NCBI GenBank assembly: GCA_017454585.1
Contig: JAFTCU010000088.1
Span: forward strand, 1 to 63,315
Length of the DNA stretch: 63,315 bases
Reading direction: 5' to 3'
DNA from: Thermoguttaceae bacterium
Lineage (GTDB): Bacteria > Planctomycetota > Planctomycetia > Pirellulales > Thermoguttaceae
The notes beneath the pieces are model-generated. The model was not told the origin of the DNA. It saw only the letters and a list, made by a program, of their open reading frames with translations, and did no database searches. A program made the position numbers and the translations under genes. Positions 1-6,374 of this stretch are shown one piece after another; the first letter of the stretch is position 1; each line of letters begins with the position of its first letter.

Positions 1-108
1 CGGAGCAGCAGAGCGAGCCGGAGCAGCAGAGCGAGCCGGAGCAGCAGAGCGAGCCGGAGCAGCAGAGCGAGCCGGAGCAGCAGAGCGAGCCGGAGCAGCA
101 GAGCGAGC
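1..108 (+). repeat. Tandem 18-bp repeat encoding EQQSEP
   Basis: Six perfect head-to-tail copies of an 18-bp unit run from the first base and continue past the left window edge. Read in frame 3 each unit encodes Glu-Gln-Gln-Ser-Glu-Pro, so the array is a flexible acidic linker inside the partial gene that ends at 533. Perfect identity between copies suggests recent slippage expansion. Confidence 0.9.
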
Positions 109-533
109 CGGAGCAGGAACCCGAACCAGTGCTTCCCGTTTTACCAGTCCACGACGCCGACGAACGTGAAAATTACATAATTTCGTGCGCCGAACAGACC
201 GTCATAATCGACATCAACGGAGAAACAGTAGCAGGGTACGAGGGCGACGATTGGACGCCAATCACCCTCCTCGGCGGCACCGATTACATAATCCGGCACC
301 TTACCCGCGACGCCGTCCGCAAAATGACCGTTTTTGAAAACGAGTGGGGCGACGACGAAATTCTTTTCCCCAGCGAGGGCTTCCGCGAGGGCCTCAGCCG
401 AATTTACACCACAAAAGCCGTGGACGCCCTGGTCCGCCATTTTGCGCGGGAATTAAGGGAAGCCGACATCAACGCGATTCCCAAAATTAAACAATTGAGA
501 AAAGAAGCACGGCTCGCAGCAGCCGCGGAATAA
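3..533 (+). CDS. Partial: repeat linker plus domain A of the accessory two-domain family
   Basis: The reading frame is open from the window edge, so the true start lies to the left; the ATG at 129 is internal. After six EQQSEP repeats and a Pro/Glu stretch comes a domain of about 110 residues (domain A). It matches the middle of the 1287-2834 protein: both have a YII start, an ID..GE motif, an LPSE or FPSE segment and an ADxNAI block. I recognise no known family. It stands alone here, whereas at 1287-2834 domain A is fused to domain B. T is rare on this strand, as in the neighbouring intergenic DNA. A function in phage-host interaction is possible, but nothing in the sequence proves it. Confidence 0.7.
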   Translation, partial: EQQSEPEQQSEPEQQSEPEQQSEPEQQSEPEQQSEPEQEPEPVLPVLPVHDADERENYIISCAEQTVIIDINGETVAGYEGDDWTPITLLGGTDYIIRHLTRDAVRKMTVFENEWGDDEILFPSEGFREGLSRIYTTKAVDALVRHFARELREADINAIPKIKQLRKEARLAAAAE

Positions 534-759
534 CAGCAGCCGAACACCGACCGCGGGAACCACGCCGGAACCCGCGATCGCCCCCCCGCACGGGAACCCG
601 CACCGAGCACCCGACCGGAGCCAGAGCAGGCGGATGCAGGCAGCCCACCCCACGCGGGGACGGAGGCAAAAAAAGCCCCCACCCCAAACCAGAAAAACCA
701 ACCTCGTATAAGAGCACCCACCGCGGGAGCCAAACAAACACCAAACAAGGAGAACCAAA
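534..759. other. T-poor intergenic leader before the domain B gene
   Basis: No gene is seen. The + strand is rich in C, A and G and nearly free of T. It holds a run AAAAAAAGCCCCCACCC, shared with the region near 3460, then the repeated element at 704-719. The leader after it resembles the leader of the 1287 gene (GCGGGAGCCAAACAA..., then an ACAAGGAGAA ribosome site). Confidence 0.6.
704..719 (+). repeat. R element copy 1 (TCGTATAAGAGCACCC)
   Basis: This is the first of five copies of a 16-bp intergenic motif (704, 1191, 3141, 3528, 4200). It lies 40 nt before the ATG of the next gene. A TATAAG core and its position suggest a promoter-like role; no good -35 box is visible. Confidence 0.6.
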
Positions 760-1158
760 ATGAACACGAACAAAACCACCCAGCCAGAGCAGCGAAAACA
801 CCGCACCCGCTGCTTGATGAACCCCACGATCCGCAAAGCGATCCTGCCCCCGTGCCCGCACATCGACGGACGCGACACCCACAAACAAACCAAATTTGGC
901 TGGATTTGCAATTTTGCCGAAGGCGGGGAAATTTTGACCATTGACCCCCTTCTTTTGACGCACATCGAGTGGACCCCAGAGTGCCCAGAGGAACACGGAG
1001 CCAGCATCGACCTCAGCGACGGCACCATAATCACAACACACGAACGACCAGAAGAAATTGCCGCCATTTTCACCCCCATTTTTTTGAACCTTTGGATTAA
1101 TAGCCCAGACGCAGCCAGCCAGCGCGAACAAGAGCGGCAGAACAGCAGCCGAAACTAA
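760..1158 (+). CDS. Stand-alone domain B protein of the accessory family
   Basis: A 132-aa protein. After a short Gln/Arg-rich N-terminus it carries a domain closely matching the C-terminal half of the 1287-2834 protein. Shared blocks are RC...PP, an IDP strand, a CPE..GA.IDL turn and the motif HERPEEIAAI, which is almost identical. The tail is polar (QREQERQNSSRN). No known family is recognised. Its ribosome site, ACAAGGAG at 745-752, fits the CsrA recognition consensus ACARGGA. It lies between R element copies 1 and 2, so it looks like one cassette of a repeated gene unit. It appears to be half of the fused protein, either an ancestral split state or a product of fission. Confidence 0.7.
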   Translation: MNTNKTTQPEQRKHRTRCLMNPTIRKAILPPCPHIDGRDTHKQTKFGWICNFAEGGEILTIDPLLLTHIEWTPECPEEHGASIDLSDGTIITTHERPEEIAAIFTPIFLNLWINSPDAASQREQERQNSSRN

Positions 1159-1190
1159 AAACCACCCACACCAAACCAGCAAACACAATT

Positions 1191-1206
1191 TCGTATAAGG
1201 GCACCC
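1191..1206 (+). repeat. R element copy 2 (TCGTATAAGGGCACCC)
   Basis: It sits 80 nt before the ATG at 1287. Flanking sequence (CCAAACCAGCAAACACA before it, a GGGGAGCCAAACAA leader after it) is shared with copy 1. Confidence 0.6.
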
Positions 1207-1286
1207 CGATCCACCGGAACCAGCAAAACCGCGGGGAGCCAAACAACCACCAAACACCAACAGCAAAAAAACAAGGAGAACAAACC

Positions 1287-2834
1287 ATGACCACGAACAC
1301 GATCAACGCGAACACCGCGAACGAAACCCAGAGCACCATCGCCGCCGCGATTGAGGCAGCCAGAGCAGCAGCAGCCGAAGCAGCCGAAGCCGCCAAAATT
1401 GCCCGCGAAAAAGCCGCGGCAGCAGCGGAAGCTGAAGAAAACGCAGGTAGCGCACAAGAAGAAGCAGAAGAAGCCCTCTATGCCGCAGAAAACGCATCCA
1501 CGGAAGCAGCCGAAGCCGAGGAACGCGCACAAACGGCAGCCAGCGAAGCCAAAGAAGCCGCCAGAGAAGCTGAAAACGCGTCAACCGAAGCAGCCGAAGC
1601 AGAAGAAAACGCCAGAGAGCACGCAGCCGAAGCCACCAAAGCAGCCGAACTCGCCCGAACCGCCGCCGCGGAAGCAGCCGAAGCAGCCGAAGCAGCCGAA
1701 AAAGCCGCCGCCAGAGCAGCCAAAAAAGCCGAAGCAGCCGCCAGAGCAGCAGCCGCGGAACAGGAGCCGGAACTGGAAGAAATAATTTTAGACCGACGCG
1801 ACGACGGCTACATAATCACACTCGTCAAGGGCGCAGCAACCATCGACTTTTGCGGAGAGCACCGCACCGAGCCGATCCTCCTGACTTTTAGCGAGTACGG
1901 TAAGCCAGAGCCGCTCACCCACGCCGCTGCAGCCGAAGCCGAGTGGATCCCAACGTACCCCTACCCCGGCCAAAAGGGGTACGTGTTACCAAGCGAACAC
2001 GTCCAGCAGCAATTGATCGACGCTTACGGCCCTGAAGACGGAGCTCAAATTTTTCGATTTTTCGAGAGCGACCTTATAAAAGCAGACAAAAACGCAATCG
2101 CCGAGCTTGCCGACTTTGACCAGGACGATGCGTGCAAGTCGGAGCCGGAGCCGGCAGAAACCACAAACGAACAGAACACGCAGCGCAGCAGCGACACAAC
2201 ACCACCAGAGGATCACACCGCACGCTGCTGCCTCACAAACACCATGCTTGCAGAATTTTTCCCACCAATAGCGGAGCCAACCGAAGACGGCCAACCCGGA
2301 GAAACGCAAACCTTCTTAGGAACCATTTTGAAACACACCCCCACAGGCAGAGCCACATTGATTATTGACCCAGACATCCTCGACTACCGGATCGATTGGA
2401 CCTGCCCAGAAGACCCCGGAGCCTTTATCGACCTTGAAAACGGCAACATTGTCACCAGCCACGAACGGCCCGAAGAAATCGCCGCCATCGTTGACCGAAT
2501 CATTATTGCAGCGATCCAACAAGACGCCGACCGCACCAGAACCGCACGACGGGACCAACAGCGGGAATTTTTCAGAAAACTCGAAAAACGAGCCGAAGCA
2601 CACGGTCTGGAAATTGAGCACTGGTCCACCACGACAGGCAACCCGGACCCAGAGACGGACGAAGAAAGCACCTGGTACGGCTGGACCATTTGCGCCGACG
2701 AAGGCAACAACACCATCGAAATCCCCCCGGTAAATTTTGCCAACCTCAGCGAAACGGCCCCTATTTTTTCACGGCTTGAATTTTGGCTTTTCCGCACCGC
2801 GGAACAAAGAGAATGGACCGAAGAAAACGATTGA
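1287..2834 (+). CDS. Fused A-B accessory protein with Ala-rich coiled coil
   Basis: 515 aa in three parts. Residues about 10-165 are an Ala/Glu/Lys heptad-like region (AAEAAE, AARAAKK) expected to form a long helical rod or coiled coil. Residues about 165-275 match domain A of the gene ending at 533. After a polar linker (SEPEPAETTNEQNTQ), residues about 305-400 match domain B of the 760-1158 protein, including HERPEEIAAI. A further 110 residues with Trp and acidic clusters are unique. The start follows an ACAAGGAGAA ribosome site at 1271. No signal peptide or membrane segment is seen. The family is not recognised. The rod could be a multimerising spacer. The same two domains in separate genes next door suggest that they act as partners. 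Confidence 0.75.
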   Translation: MTTNTINANTANETQSTIAAAIEAARAAAAEAAEAAKIAREKAAAAAEAEENAGSAQEEAEEALYAAENASTEAAEAEERAQTAASEAKEAAREAENASTEAAEAEENAREHAAEATKAAELARTAAAEAAEAAEAAEKAAARAAKKAEAAARAAAAEQEPELEEIILDRRDDGYIITLVKGAATIDFCGEHRTEPILLTFSEYGKPEPLTHAAAAEAEWIPTYPYPGQKGYVLPSEHVQQQLIDAYGPEDGAQIFRFFESDLIKADKNAIAELADFDQDDACKSEPEPAETTNEQNTQRSSDTTPPEDHTARCCLTNTMLAEFFPPIAEPTEDGQPGETQTFLGTILKHTPTGRATLIIDPDILDYRIDWTCPEDPGAFIDLENGNIVTSHERPEEIAAIVDRIIIAAIQQDADRTRTARRDQQREFFRKLEKRAEAHGLEIEHWSTTTGNPDPETDEESTWYGWTICADEGNNTIEIPPVNFANLSETAPIFSRLEFWLFRTAEQREWTEEND

Positions 2835-3016
2835 CCGAAGCAGCCAGAGAGGAGTACATTAGGCTCGACACGATCCTGGCCATTTTGACCAGCGGAGCCG
2901 GAACAGCCGAAACCGCCGCCGCCATCAACGCGGGAAAAATTGTTTTGACCGACACCCGCACCGACGCAGAGCAAGCCAGCAACGCCCCCCCGCATTGGAC
3001 CCTTAAAACGGCATAA
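2813..3016 (+). CDS. Small hypothetical protein
   Basis: 67 aa, starting at an ATG that overlaps the end of the previous gene by 22 bp; an in-frame ATG at 2783 would add ten residues. The sequence is helical and charged (MDRRKRLTEAAREEYIRLD) with an Ala-rich centre (AGTAETAAAINAG). No family is recognised. It is the last gene before two strong terminators, so it closes the accessory transcription unit. Confidence 0.45.
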   Translation: MDRRKRLTEAAREEYIRLDTILAILTSGAGTAETAAAINAGKIVLTDTRTDAEQASNAPPHWTLKTA

Positions 3017-3046
3017 CCAGAGCAGCAGCAGCCAAACCGACCGAAC

Positions 3047-3077
3047 AAAGCCCCAGCCCACCTGGGGCTTTTTTTTT
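3047..3077 (+). terminator. Rho-independent terminator 1
   Basis: Stem AAAGCCCCAG / CTGGGGCTTT with a 5-nt loop, followed by a run of T. It closes the accessory operon. Confidence 0.9.
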
Positions 3078-3088
3078 GCCGAAACCGA

Positions 3089-3111
3089 CCGCGGGAAACC
3101 GCGGTTTTTTT
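3089..3111 (+). terminator. Rho-independent terminator 2, tandem
   Basis: CCGCGG-GAAA-CCGCGG hairpin with a GNRA tetraloop, followed by seven T. It is placed 12 nt after the first terminator. Confidence 0.85.
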
Positions 3112-3140
3112 CGGCACCCGCACCAAGCCCCCCAGCAACG

Positions 3141-3156
3141 TCGTATACGGGCACCC
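3141..3156 (+). repeat. R element copy 3 (TCGTATACGGGCACCC)
   Basis: Preceded by CGCACCAAGCCCCCCAGCAACG, which closely matches the sequence before copy 4. No gene follows, so this looks like an orphaned cassette. Confidence 0.6.
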
Positions 3157-3204
3157 CCAAAAAACCACCCCAAAAAAAGCAAGGCAGAAAAGGCGACCGG
3201 ATCT

Positions 3205-3348
3205 GCGCAGCCGGAACGGGGAGCGCAGCCGGAACGGGGAGCGCAGCCGGAACAGGGAGCGCAGCCGGAACAGGGAGCGCAGCCGGAACAGGGAGCGCAG
3301 CGGAGACGGGGAGCGCAGCGGAGACGGGGAGCGCAGCGGAGACGGGGA
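3205..3348 (+). repeat. Eight 18-bp tandem repeats
   Basis: Units have the form GCGCAGCCGGAACGGGGA in three variants (2 + 3 + 3 copies). The period equals that of the EQQSEP array at 1-108, and about 11 of 18 bases agree when aligned. It may be a decayed coding linker of the same family or independent slippage. Confidence 0.85.
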
Positions 3349-3527
3349 GCGCAGCAGCAGCAACAAAAAAAGGAGCAGACCGGCACCGGAACAGCAGCCG
3401 GAACCCCACCCGATCCGTCCAGACGATCCACCCGAAAAAACACCCAGCCCGAAAAAAAGCCCCCACCCAGCCCGACCGACCGTCTCCGGCAAATTTTCAG
3501 ACACGCACCCAGCCCCCCGATCCAACG

Positions 3528-3543
3528 TCGTATAAGGCCACCC
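3528..3543 (+). repeat. R element copy 4 (TCGTATAAGGCCACCC)
   Basis: Preceded by CACCCAGCCCCCCGATCCAACG. No gene follows. Confidence 0.6.
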
Positions 3544-3994
3544 TCAGCCGCACGGAAACAGCCGGAAGAAAAAACGCTTTCCAGAGGAACCACCCCAGCA
3601 ACAGACGCCGATCGGGGGAGCAGCGACGCACCCACGGCACGATCCCCGGCACGATCCCCAGACCCACCCACAGAAAGCCGCCAGGGAGCACCAGAGACGC
3701 GAGCAGGGAGTCTGCCAGCCAAACACCCACCCCCGGCAGAGAGCGACGCAGGGAGCCACGCAGGGAGCCACGGACGGCTTCACCAGAAAAGCCCACCAGA
3801 GCAGCCAGAAACAGAGCAAGGAAAGAAGCAAGGCAGAACACCCAGACCGCCAGAGCGAGCCACAGAGCGCACCCAGAGCGGCTGTGTGCGCCACGGAGAG
3901 CAGGCAGGGAGAGCGAGAGAGAAAGAAGGGGAGCAGCAGCAGAGCAGAAAAACAGACTGAAAATAGAAACAAAATTCTAAAAACGACTCTCAAA

Positions 3995-4066
3995 ATGTTA
4001 AAATAGGCAGCAGTGTTAAACTGGTCAGACTTGTTAAAATAGTCAGTTTGGTTAAAATAGGCAAGA
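3995..4066 (+). repeat. Four 18-bp iteron-like repeats
   Basis: Four contiguous 18-bp units share the core (T/G)GTTAAA(A/C)T(A/G)G(G/T)CA. They are AT-richer than the surrounding DNA and not coding. Regular iterons next to an AT-rich inverted repeat (4341-4431) fit a protein-binding array, such as a replication origin or integration/excision control region. Confidence 0.7.
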
Positions 4067-4199
4067 CGGCAGGGCGGGGAATAGGTTCTTTCCGGCCCGC
4101 CGCGCCGACTCTCACCGCGCGATTGAGGTCCCCCCGGATTTTTTATCGCTCGCAAAAAAAAATTTTTTTCTTCCCAAAATTCCACTTTCGGCCTGCGGA

Positions 4200-4215
4200 C
4201 CGTATAAGGGCAGCC
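4200..4215 (+). repeat. R element copy 5 (CCGTATAAGGGCAGCCC)
   Basis: The most diverged copy. It shares with copy 2 the continuation CCCGATC. No gene follows on the + strand. Confidence 0.5.
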
Positions 4216-4465
4216 CGATCGGGGGAAAATGGGCCATCTCGGCCCCCTTCTGCCCCCAGTAATCCCTAAGAAAAGCCACTCCATAGGGCACGCCGAAACA
4301 TCGCAAAACACGGCACCAAACCACCCACTGCCCCAAGCGTCCTATGTAATTCTTAATGCGAAACATACGCGCATTGAAGAAGAATATTAATATTAATATT
4401 TACATATTAATGAAATTAAGAAATTCATAGGGCAGCATAGGACATAGGGCACGTGATGGGGGAAA
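4216..4465. other. Gene-free AT-rich inverted-repeat region
   Basis: Holds a 17-bp inverted repeat (4341-4357 with 4415-4431, 15 of 17 matches) around an AT-rich core (AATATTAATATTAATATT near 4383). Three copies of CATAGGGCA lie at 4282, 4426 and 4443. No gene is seen. It may be an origin, operator or recombination site. Confidence 0.55.
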
Positions 4466-4804
4466 TTACCCATTTTCTGCATGGAATTTTTCTGGTGACA
4501 TAAGCAGTAGTCCTAAAGCGTTCGGCAGTGAAATCAACTCACCAACAACACAAAACACAATAAGACAGACTTTTGCAATCACTGGGTCGGAGCAGCAGAA
4601 AAATGAAATAAGCCCGACAATAGCCCAGAACATACCACGGCAGCCTTTTGTGACATTTCCGACGTACCAATGCTGGGCACCGAGCCAGCCAAATAACAAA
4701 TTAAGAATCAGCGCAACCAACTTACTTTTTGAGCCAGCCGCATGTGAGTCGACAGCCAAACGACCATGATCTGACGATTGGCGAGGATCGATATTTTGAG
4801 ACAT
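4466..4804 (-). CDS. TM2 domain membrane protein
   Basis: 112 aa. The hydrophilic N-terminus (about 30 residues) is followed by the TM2 signature: a first membrane helix (ALILNLLFGWLGAQHWYVG, residues about 31-50), a polar turn, then a second hydrophobic segment. A third hydrophobic segment follows. TM2 proteins are small membrane proteins of largely unknown role. It is the only clear minus-strand gene of the prophage, which suggests independent expression, possibly in the lysogen (a moron). The start has a good AAGGAG site (AAGAAAGGAGTTTATATG). Confidence 0.8.
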   Translation of the reverse strand: MSQNIDPRQSSDHGRLAVDSHAAGSKSKLVALILNLLFGWLGAQHWYVGNVTKGCRGMFWAIVGLISFFCCSDPVIAKVCLIVFCVVGELISLPNALGLLLMSPEKFHAENG

Positions 4805-4921
4805 ATAAACTCCTTTCTTAAATATGATGACCAGGGGAATTGCCCTCTGCCCATTTTACACCGCAAAACTTTTTTTTTGAGAAAATTTTAGAAAATTTTG
4901 GAAATTTTCGGGAATAGCCTA

Positions 4922-4950
4922 TTGACTTCTGCAACAAAGTGCGATATAAT
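4922..4950 (+). promoter_or_regulatory. Sigma-70-type promoter of the RHH gene
   Basis: TTGACT (4922-4927), a 17-bp spacer, TATAAT (4945-4950). It lies 21 bp before the ATG at 4971. Confidence 0.85.
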
Positions 4951-4956
4951 GTCGCA
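4940..4956 (+). promoter_or_regulatory. Operator over the -10 box
   Basis: Perfect inverted repeat TGCGA-TATAATG-TCGCA whose centre is the -10 hexamer. This suits autorepression by the ribbon-helix-helix protein encoded immediately downstream. Confidence 0.6.
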
Positions 4957-4970
4957 GAGGAGGTGAGAAA

Positions 4971-5174
4971 ATGAGCGAACAAGAAATCAAAGCCGTGTAC
5001 GTGCGGATGCCGCGGGAGCTTTTCGAGAAAGTCGAGAAGGAAGCCAAGGCGAGAAAGATGACCGTGCCGAAATTCATCATGGCCGTCCTGGAAGGAACCG
5101 CCAGCCTGACGCTGGACGCGAAAATCCAGGAATTAGAAAAAAGAATCGCAGCCCTGGAGCGACGATTCATGTAA
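4971..5174 (+). CDS. Ribbon-helix-helix repressor with coiled-coil tail
   Basis: 67 aa. Residues about 7-45 have the Arc/CopG pattern: an N-terminal beta strand (IKAVYVRMP), a helix (ELFEKVEKEAKARK), a turn and a second helix (TVPKFIMAVLEG). Residues 48-67 form a leucine-heptad helix (IQELEKRIAALERR) likely to add oligomerisation. RHH proteins bind inverted repeats as dimers of dimers and usually repress their own promoter; a matching inverted repeat overlaps the -10 box. The ribosome site GAGGAGGTG is strong. It may be a lysogeny or early-gene regulator. Confidence 0.8.
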   Translation: MSEQEIKAVYVRMPRELFEKVEKEAKARKMTVPKFIMAVLEGTASLTLDAKIQELEKRIAALERRFM

Positions 5175-5266
5175 AAAAAGTGCCCTGCTTCGGAACCAGC
5201 AAAGCTCAAAGCAGGGCGATGTTCACCAACAGCATAGGAGAACAGCTCCAGCCTTTCAACCAGAGC
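5173..5266 (-). ncRNA. Candidate leftward small RNA
   Basis: A full transcription unit with no reading frame. A promoter on the minus strand (5273-5300) predicts a start near 5266. A strong intrinsic terminator follows: GCCCTGCTT at 5217-5209 pairs with AAGCAGGGC at 5190-5182, then seven T (5179-5173). The RNA would be about 94 nt. Nucleotides about 25-41 are perfectly complementary to 17 nt (9107-9123) that include the ribosome-binding region of the RecD-like helicase gene. A 10-nt part also matches the site before the gene at 41675. The terminator also overlaps the end of the RHH gene, so it could act in cis there. Confidence 0.6.
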
Positions 5267-5272
5267 AAGTCT

Positions 5273-5300
5273 ATGATACCATAAATCTGAACGGTGTCAA
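5273..5300 (-). promoter_or_regulatory. Leftward sigma-70-type promoter for the small RNA
   Basis: On the minus strand TTGACA (5300-5295), a 16-bp spacer, TATCAT (5278-5273). Confidence 0.8.
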
Positions 5301-5390
5301 GAGCGTTCTGGCCGAATAGGTGAAAAATTCCCAAAAAATCTTATAATTGTCAATTTTCAGGGATTGAAAATTGAAGGGGGACACCAAACC

Positions 5391-5819
5391 ATGATAGCCG
5401 TGAAGTTAGGGAAGTGCCTAATCGATCCAACGACCGGCATGGTTTACTTCGAGACGGAAGATGACGCACGGGCGACGATCGCCAACATAAATGCGGAATT
5501 GAACCACGACCGTCCAAGCACACAACCAGGAGAAGCACTGCTATACGCCAACGCTGCAGGACAGGTTCTCATCAACGGCGCAGCCTACAGATTCAGGGGG
5601 AAGCAGCTCAAACTGCTTCGGAGACTTTCGATGGGAGCAGGACGATGCACGCGACTCGACGCGCTCAACTACGTGTACACCCAGGCAGAGCAGATGACGG
5701 GCCTGAAACATGCAGATGGAGCGATGGAGGATCTCCGCGGAGCCGTAAACCGGAAGCTGGAAGCCCACCGGTTATTCATTGACAGCACCCAACAAGAATA
5801 TTTTTTAAGAAAATTTTAA
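5391..5819 (+). CDS. Winged-helix-like DNA-binding protein (tentative)
   Basis: 142 aa from the ATG at 5391, chosen because AAGGGGG lies 12 nt upstream; an in-frame TTG at 5364 is less likely. Residues about 55-142 follow the order seen in OmpR-type winged helices: a short strand (GQVLINGAAYRF), helix 1 (KQLKLLRRLSM), a helix (TRLDALNYVYT), a recognition-like helix (AMEDLRGAVNRKLEAH) and a final hairpin (LFIDSTQQEYFLR). The N-terminal 50 residues are unassigned. It lies between the RHH gene and the HTH/CsrA pair, so a regulatory role is likely. Confidence 0.5.
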   Translation: MIAVKLGKCLIDPTTGMVYFETEDDARATIANINAELNHDRPSTQPGEALLYANAAGQVLINGAAYRFRGKQLKLLRRLSMGAGRCTRLDALNYVYTQAEQMTGLKHADGAMEDLRGAVNRKLEAHRLFIDSTQQEYFLRKF

Positions 5820-5821
5820 TT

Positions 5822-5862
5822 TCCGCAAAAACTACCGCAAAAACTGCCGCAGTTTGCGGCAA
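5822..5862 (+). promoter_or_regulatory. Repeated CCGCAAAAACT sites and hairpin upstream of an operon
   Basis: CCGCAAAAACT occurs twice in direct repeat, followed by GCCGCA-GTT-TGCGGC, a perfect 6-bp hairpin. It lies just before an extended -10 promoter and looks like a protein-binding region. The A-run after the hairpin means it is not a + strand terminator. Confidence 0.5.
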
Positions 5863-5878
5863 AAAAAACGAGCCAGCA

Positions 5879-5887
5879 TGGTATAAT
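5879..5887 (+). promoter_or_regulatory. Extended -10 promoter (TGGTATAAT)
   Basis: TGGTATAAT with no good -35 box at 17 bp. It precedes a leader of about 120 nt and the HTH-CsrA-replication genes. Confidence 0.6.
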
Positions 5888-5906
5888 CTCAAACGTTCCG
5901 CAAGGG

Positions 5907-5914
5907 ACAAGGAC
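5907..5914 (+). promoter_or_regulatory. CsrA-like site ACAAGGAC in the leader
   Basis: Matches the ACARGGA core of the CsrA consensus and follows an AAGGGA. It lies in the leader of the operon that encodes the phage CsrA 460 bp downstream. Confidence 0.4.
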
Positions 5915-5923
5915 AACCAAACG

Positions 5924-5979
5924 CGACAAATTCCCCGATTTTACTACCCAAGGCGGTGTGCTGGTTTAGTCGCGTTTTC
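5924..5979 (+). promoter_or_regulatory. Long inverted repeat in the leader
   Basis: AAACGCGAC near 5924 and GTCGCGTTT near 5970 form a perfect 9-bp stem, extendable by an AAA/TTTA pair, around about 35 nt. It lies between the promoter and the ATG at 6012, so it could be a leader RNA structure or an operator. Confidence 0.45.
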
Positions 5980-6011
5980 CAGTAACATCGCCTTATTTTT
6001 TGCAAAATACG

Positions 6012-6278
6012 ATGACCCAGACCAACGACCAACTCCTGACCACCCGCGAAGCAGCCGAGCGCATGCACGTCACCCTGGCCACGATCCGCCAGTGGATCTA
6101 CGCCGGAAAACTGGTGGCATACCGAGTCGCAGGCGGGCATCACAGAATACCAGCCTCGGCACTGGCCGAAGCAACCACTCAATCGGAGCAGCCACGCAAG
6201 CCGGATGACGGCCAAGCACTCCAGCGAGCGGCAAGGATCGAACAAGCCAGGAACACCCTGGAGCGATTAGGGATATAA
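6012..6278 (+). CDS. MerR/excisionase-type helix-turn-helix protein
   Basis: 88 aa from the ATG at 6012; a TTG at 6000 is possible. Residues about 10-55 show the excisionase/HTH_17 pattern: LLTTREAAERMHVTLATIRQW is the helix-turn-helix, and YRVAGGHHRIP is the wing with the typical R.xGGHRR-like turn. Proteins of this group act as excisionases or small regulators. A role in excision fits a prophage, but the gene is about 39 kb from attR and its integrase partner is not in the window. The C-terminal 30 residues are helical and charged. Confidence 0.75.
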   Translation: MTQTNDQLLTTREAAERMHVTLATIRQWIYAGKLVAYRVAGGHHRIPASALAEATTQSEQPRKPDDGQALQRAARIEQARNTLERLGI

Positions 6279-6374
6279 CACGAAAATGCGTGATCAGAAA
6301 GGACCATGAAAGGCAACCTTTCCAGAGCCAACACTCGGTGGCGCATGTTCTCCAAACCAAGGAAGGAAAAAACA

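Larger units (their letters stand above)
3112..3994. other. T-depleted gene-free region
   Basis: About 880 bp with no convincing gene. From about 3160 to 3960 the + strand has roughly 4% T by eye. The long open frames on both strands follow from this composition, because stop codons need T on the + strand and long T-free tracts also lack stops in reverse. It contains R element copies 3 and 4, eight 18-bp repeats, and short duplications near 3640 (GGCACGATCCCC twice) and 3750 (GCAGGGAGCCAC twice). Confidence 0.6.

Noticed and set aside
2384..3725. Long minus-strand frames opposite the accessory genes (up to 360 aa)
   Set aside because: They mirror the low-T composition and repeats of the + strand, cross terminators and have no family features.
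3076..3960. 294-aa open frame on the + strand with AQPERG repeats
   Set aside because: It begins inside a terminator T-tract, spans two R elements and a repeat array, and is open mainly because T is almost absent. No ribosome site or domain; treated as non-coding.
3544..4366. Minus-strand frames including YFN-type repeats
   Set aside because: The YFN pattern is the reverse translation of the 18-bp iterons; there is no ribosome site or plausible product.
5226..5242. Ribosome-binding site of a + strand gene at 5226
   Set aside because: No start codon or open frame follows on the + strand; the sequence is better explained as the complement of the small RNA.
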